Positions 13,010-13,134 of a stretch of DNA of 13,134 bases are shown in pieces. The first letter of the stretch is position 1; the number at the start of each line of letters is the position of its first letter. The notes beneath the pieces are model-generated. The model was not told the DNA's origin. It saw only the letters and a program-made list of their open reading frames with translations, and ran no database searches. A program made the translations under genes and the position numbers. The stretch comes from JAYEHK01 sp034659475 (GTDB lineage Bacteria; Bacillota; Syntrophomonadia; Syntrophomonadales; Syntrophomonadaceae). Location of the stretch: positions 1-13,134 of the forward strand of contig JAYEHK010000115.1 in assembly GCA_034659475.1 (NCBI GenBank), read 5' to 3'.

Positions 13010-13134
13010 TGATTCCCCTGCTGAAACAGGGTGTTTTCCCTTGATAGAGTAGGTGATTTAAAATTTTTCGTCAATAATTTCCGCATAGATGTTCTTTTTT
13101 ACTTAAAAATGGCCTGATCAGTCTCCATTATTAC
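13010..13134. mobile_element. Insertion-sequence end, right copy (partial)
   Basis: Perfect reverse complement of 3-127. The element terminus (TGATTCCCCTGCTGAAACAGGG) faces into the window and the rest runs off the right edge, so the same element end flanks both sides in opposite orientation. Bases just inside (12961-13009) are AT-rich and carry the ribosome site of the methyltransferase. A target duplication cannot be tested, because only one end of each copy is visible. Confidence 0.6.

Noticed and set aside
1..13134. CRISPR arrays, tRNA or rRNA genes, phage genes
   Set aside because: No regularly spaced repeats, tRNA-like or rRNA-like sequence, or phage structural genes were seen on reading both strands.

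Overview
The window looks like an iron-starvation island from a low-to-moderate-GC anaerobic member of the Bacillota. DUF2325 and DUF3793 proteins, a short flavodoxin, AGGAGG-type ribosome binding sites and a nitrogenase-like operon suggest a Negativicutes/Sporomusa-like or clostridial host. That placement is by impression, not by phylogeny. Every gene except the DtxR-type regulator lies on the minus strand.

Layout. (1) 7579 down to 1117 reads as one operon of six genes. It starts with a NifH-like reductase, a NifD-like and a NifK-like subunit, followed by an iron-chelate-type ABC importer: lipoprotein binding protein, FecCD permease and FecE-type ATPase. A methyltransferase (765 down to 85) follows after a 350-base gap and is cut off by an insertion-sequence end. 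(2) Upstream of the NifH-like gene lies a compact control region with a Fur-box-like site, a perfect TGTGA-N6-TCACA site and a GTTAG-N6-CTAAC palindrome. (3) 7828-8118 is an ABC-exporter remnant. It is followed by the only plus-strand gene, a DtxR/MntR-family metalloregulator (8160-8534). (4) 9654 down to 8633 is a DUF3793 gene plus flavodoxin, with two more GTTAG-N6-CTAAC palindromes over their promoter. (5) 10021-10150 is a small chemotaxis-receptor remnant. (6) 11901 down to 10174 is a deleted Fe3+ ABC transporter operon. Only the 5' part of the binding protein and the 3' end of the ATPase survive, fused out of frame and followed by an intact DUF2325 gene. Its promoter again carries a Fur box and a GTTAG-N6-CTAAC palindrome. 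(7) 12957 down to 12148 is a complete class I methyltransferase. (8) Both window ends carry the same sequence in opposite orientation (1-127 and 13010-13134), most likely the end of one insertion-sequence type.

How it may work together (inference). The regulatory sites say that the nitrogenase-like enzyme, the importer and the flavodoxin are expressed when iron is scarce. The catalytic subunits lack the residues that bind the nitrogenase cofactor. They keep a cysteine pattern closer to a [4Fe-4S] reductase such as dark-operative protochlorophyllide reductase. The best hypothesis is an ATP-driven reductase that acts on an imported iron or tetrapyrrole/metallophore complex, fed electrons by the iron-free flavodoxin. 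The substrate cannot be read from the sequence.
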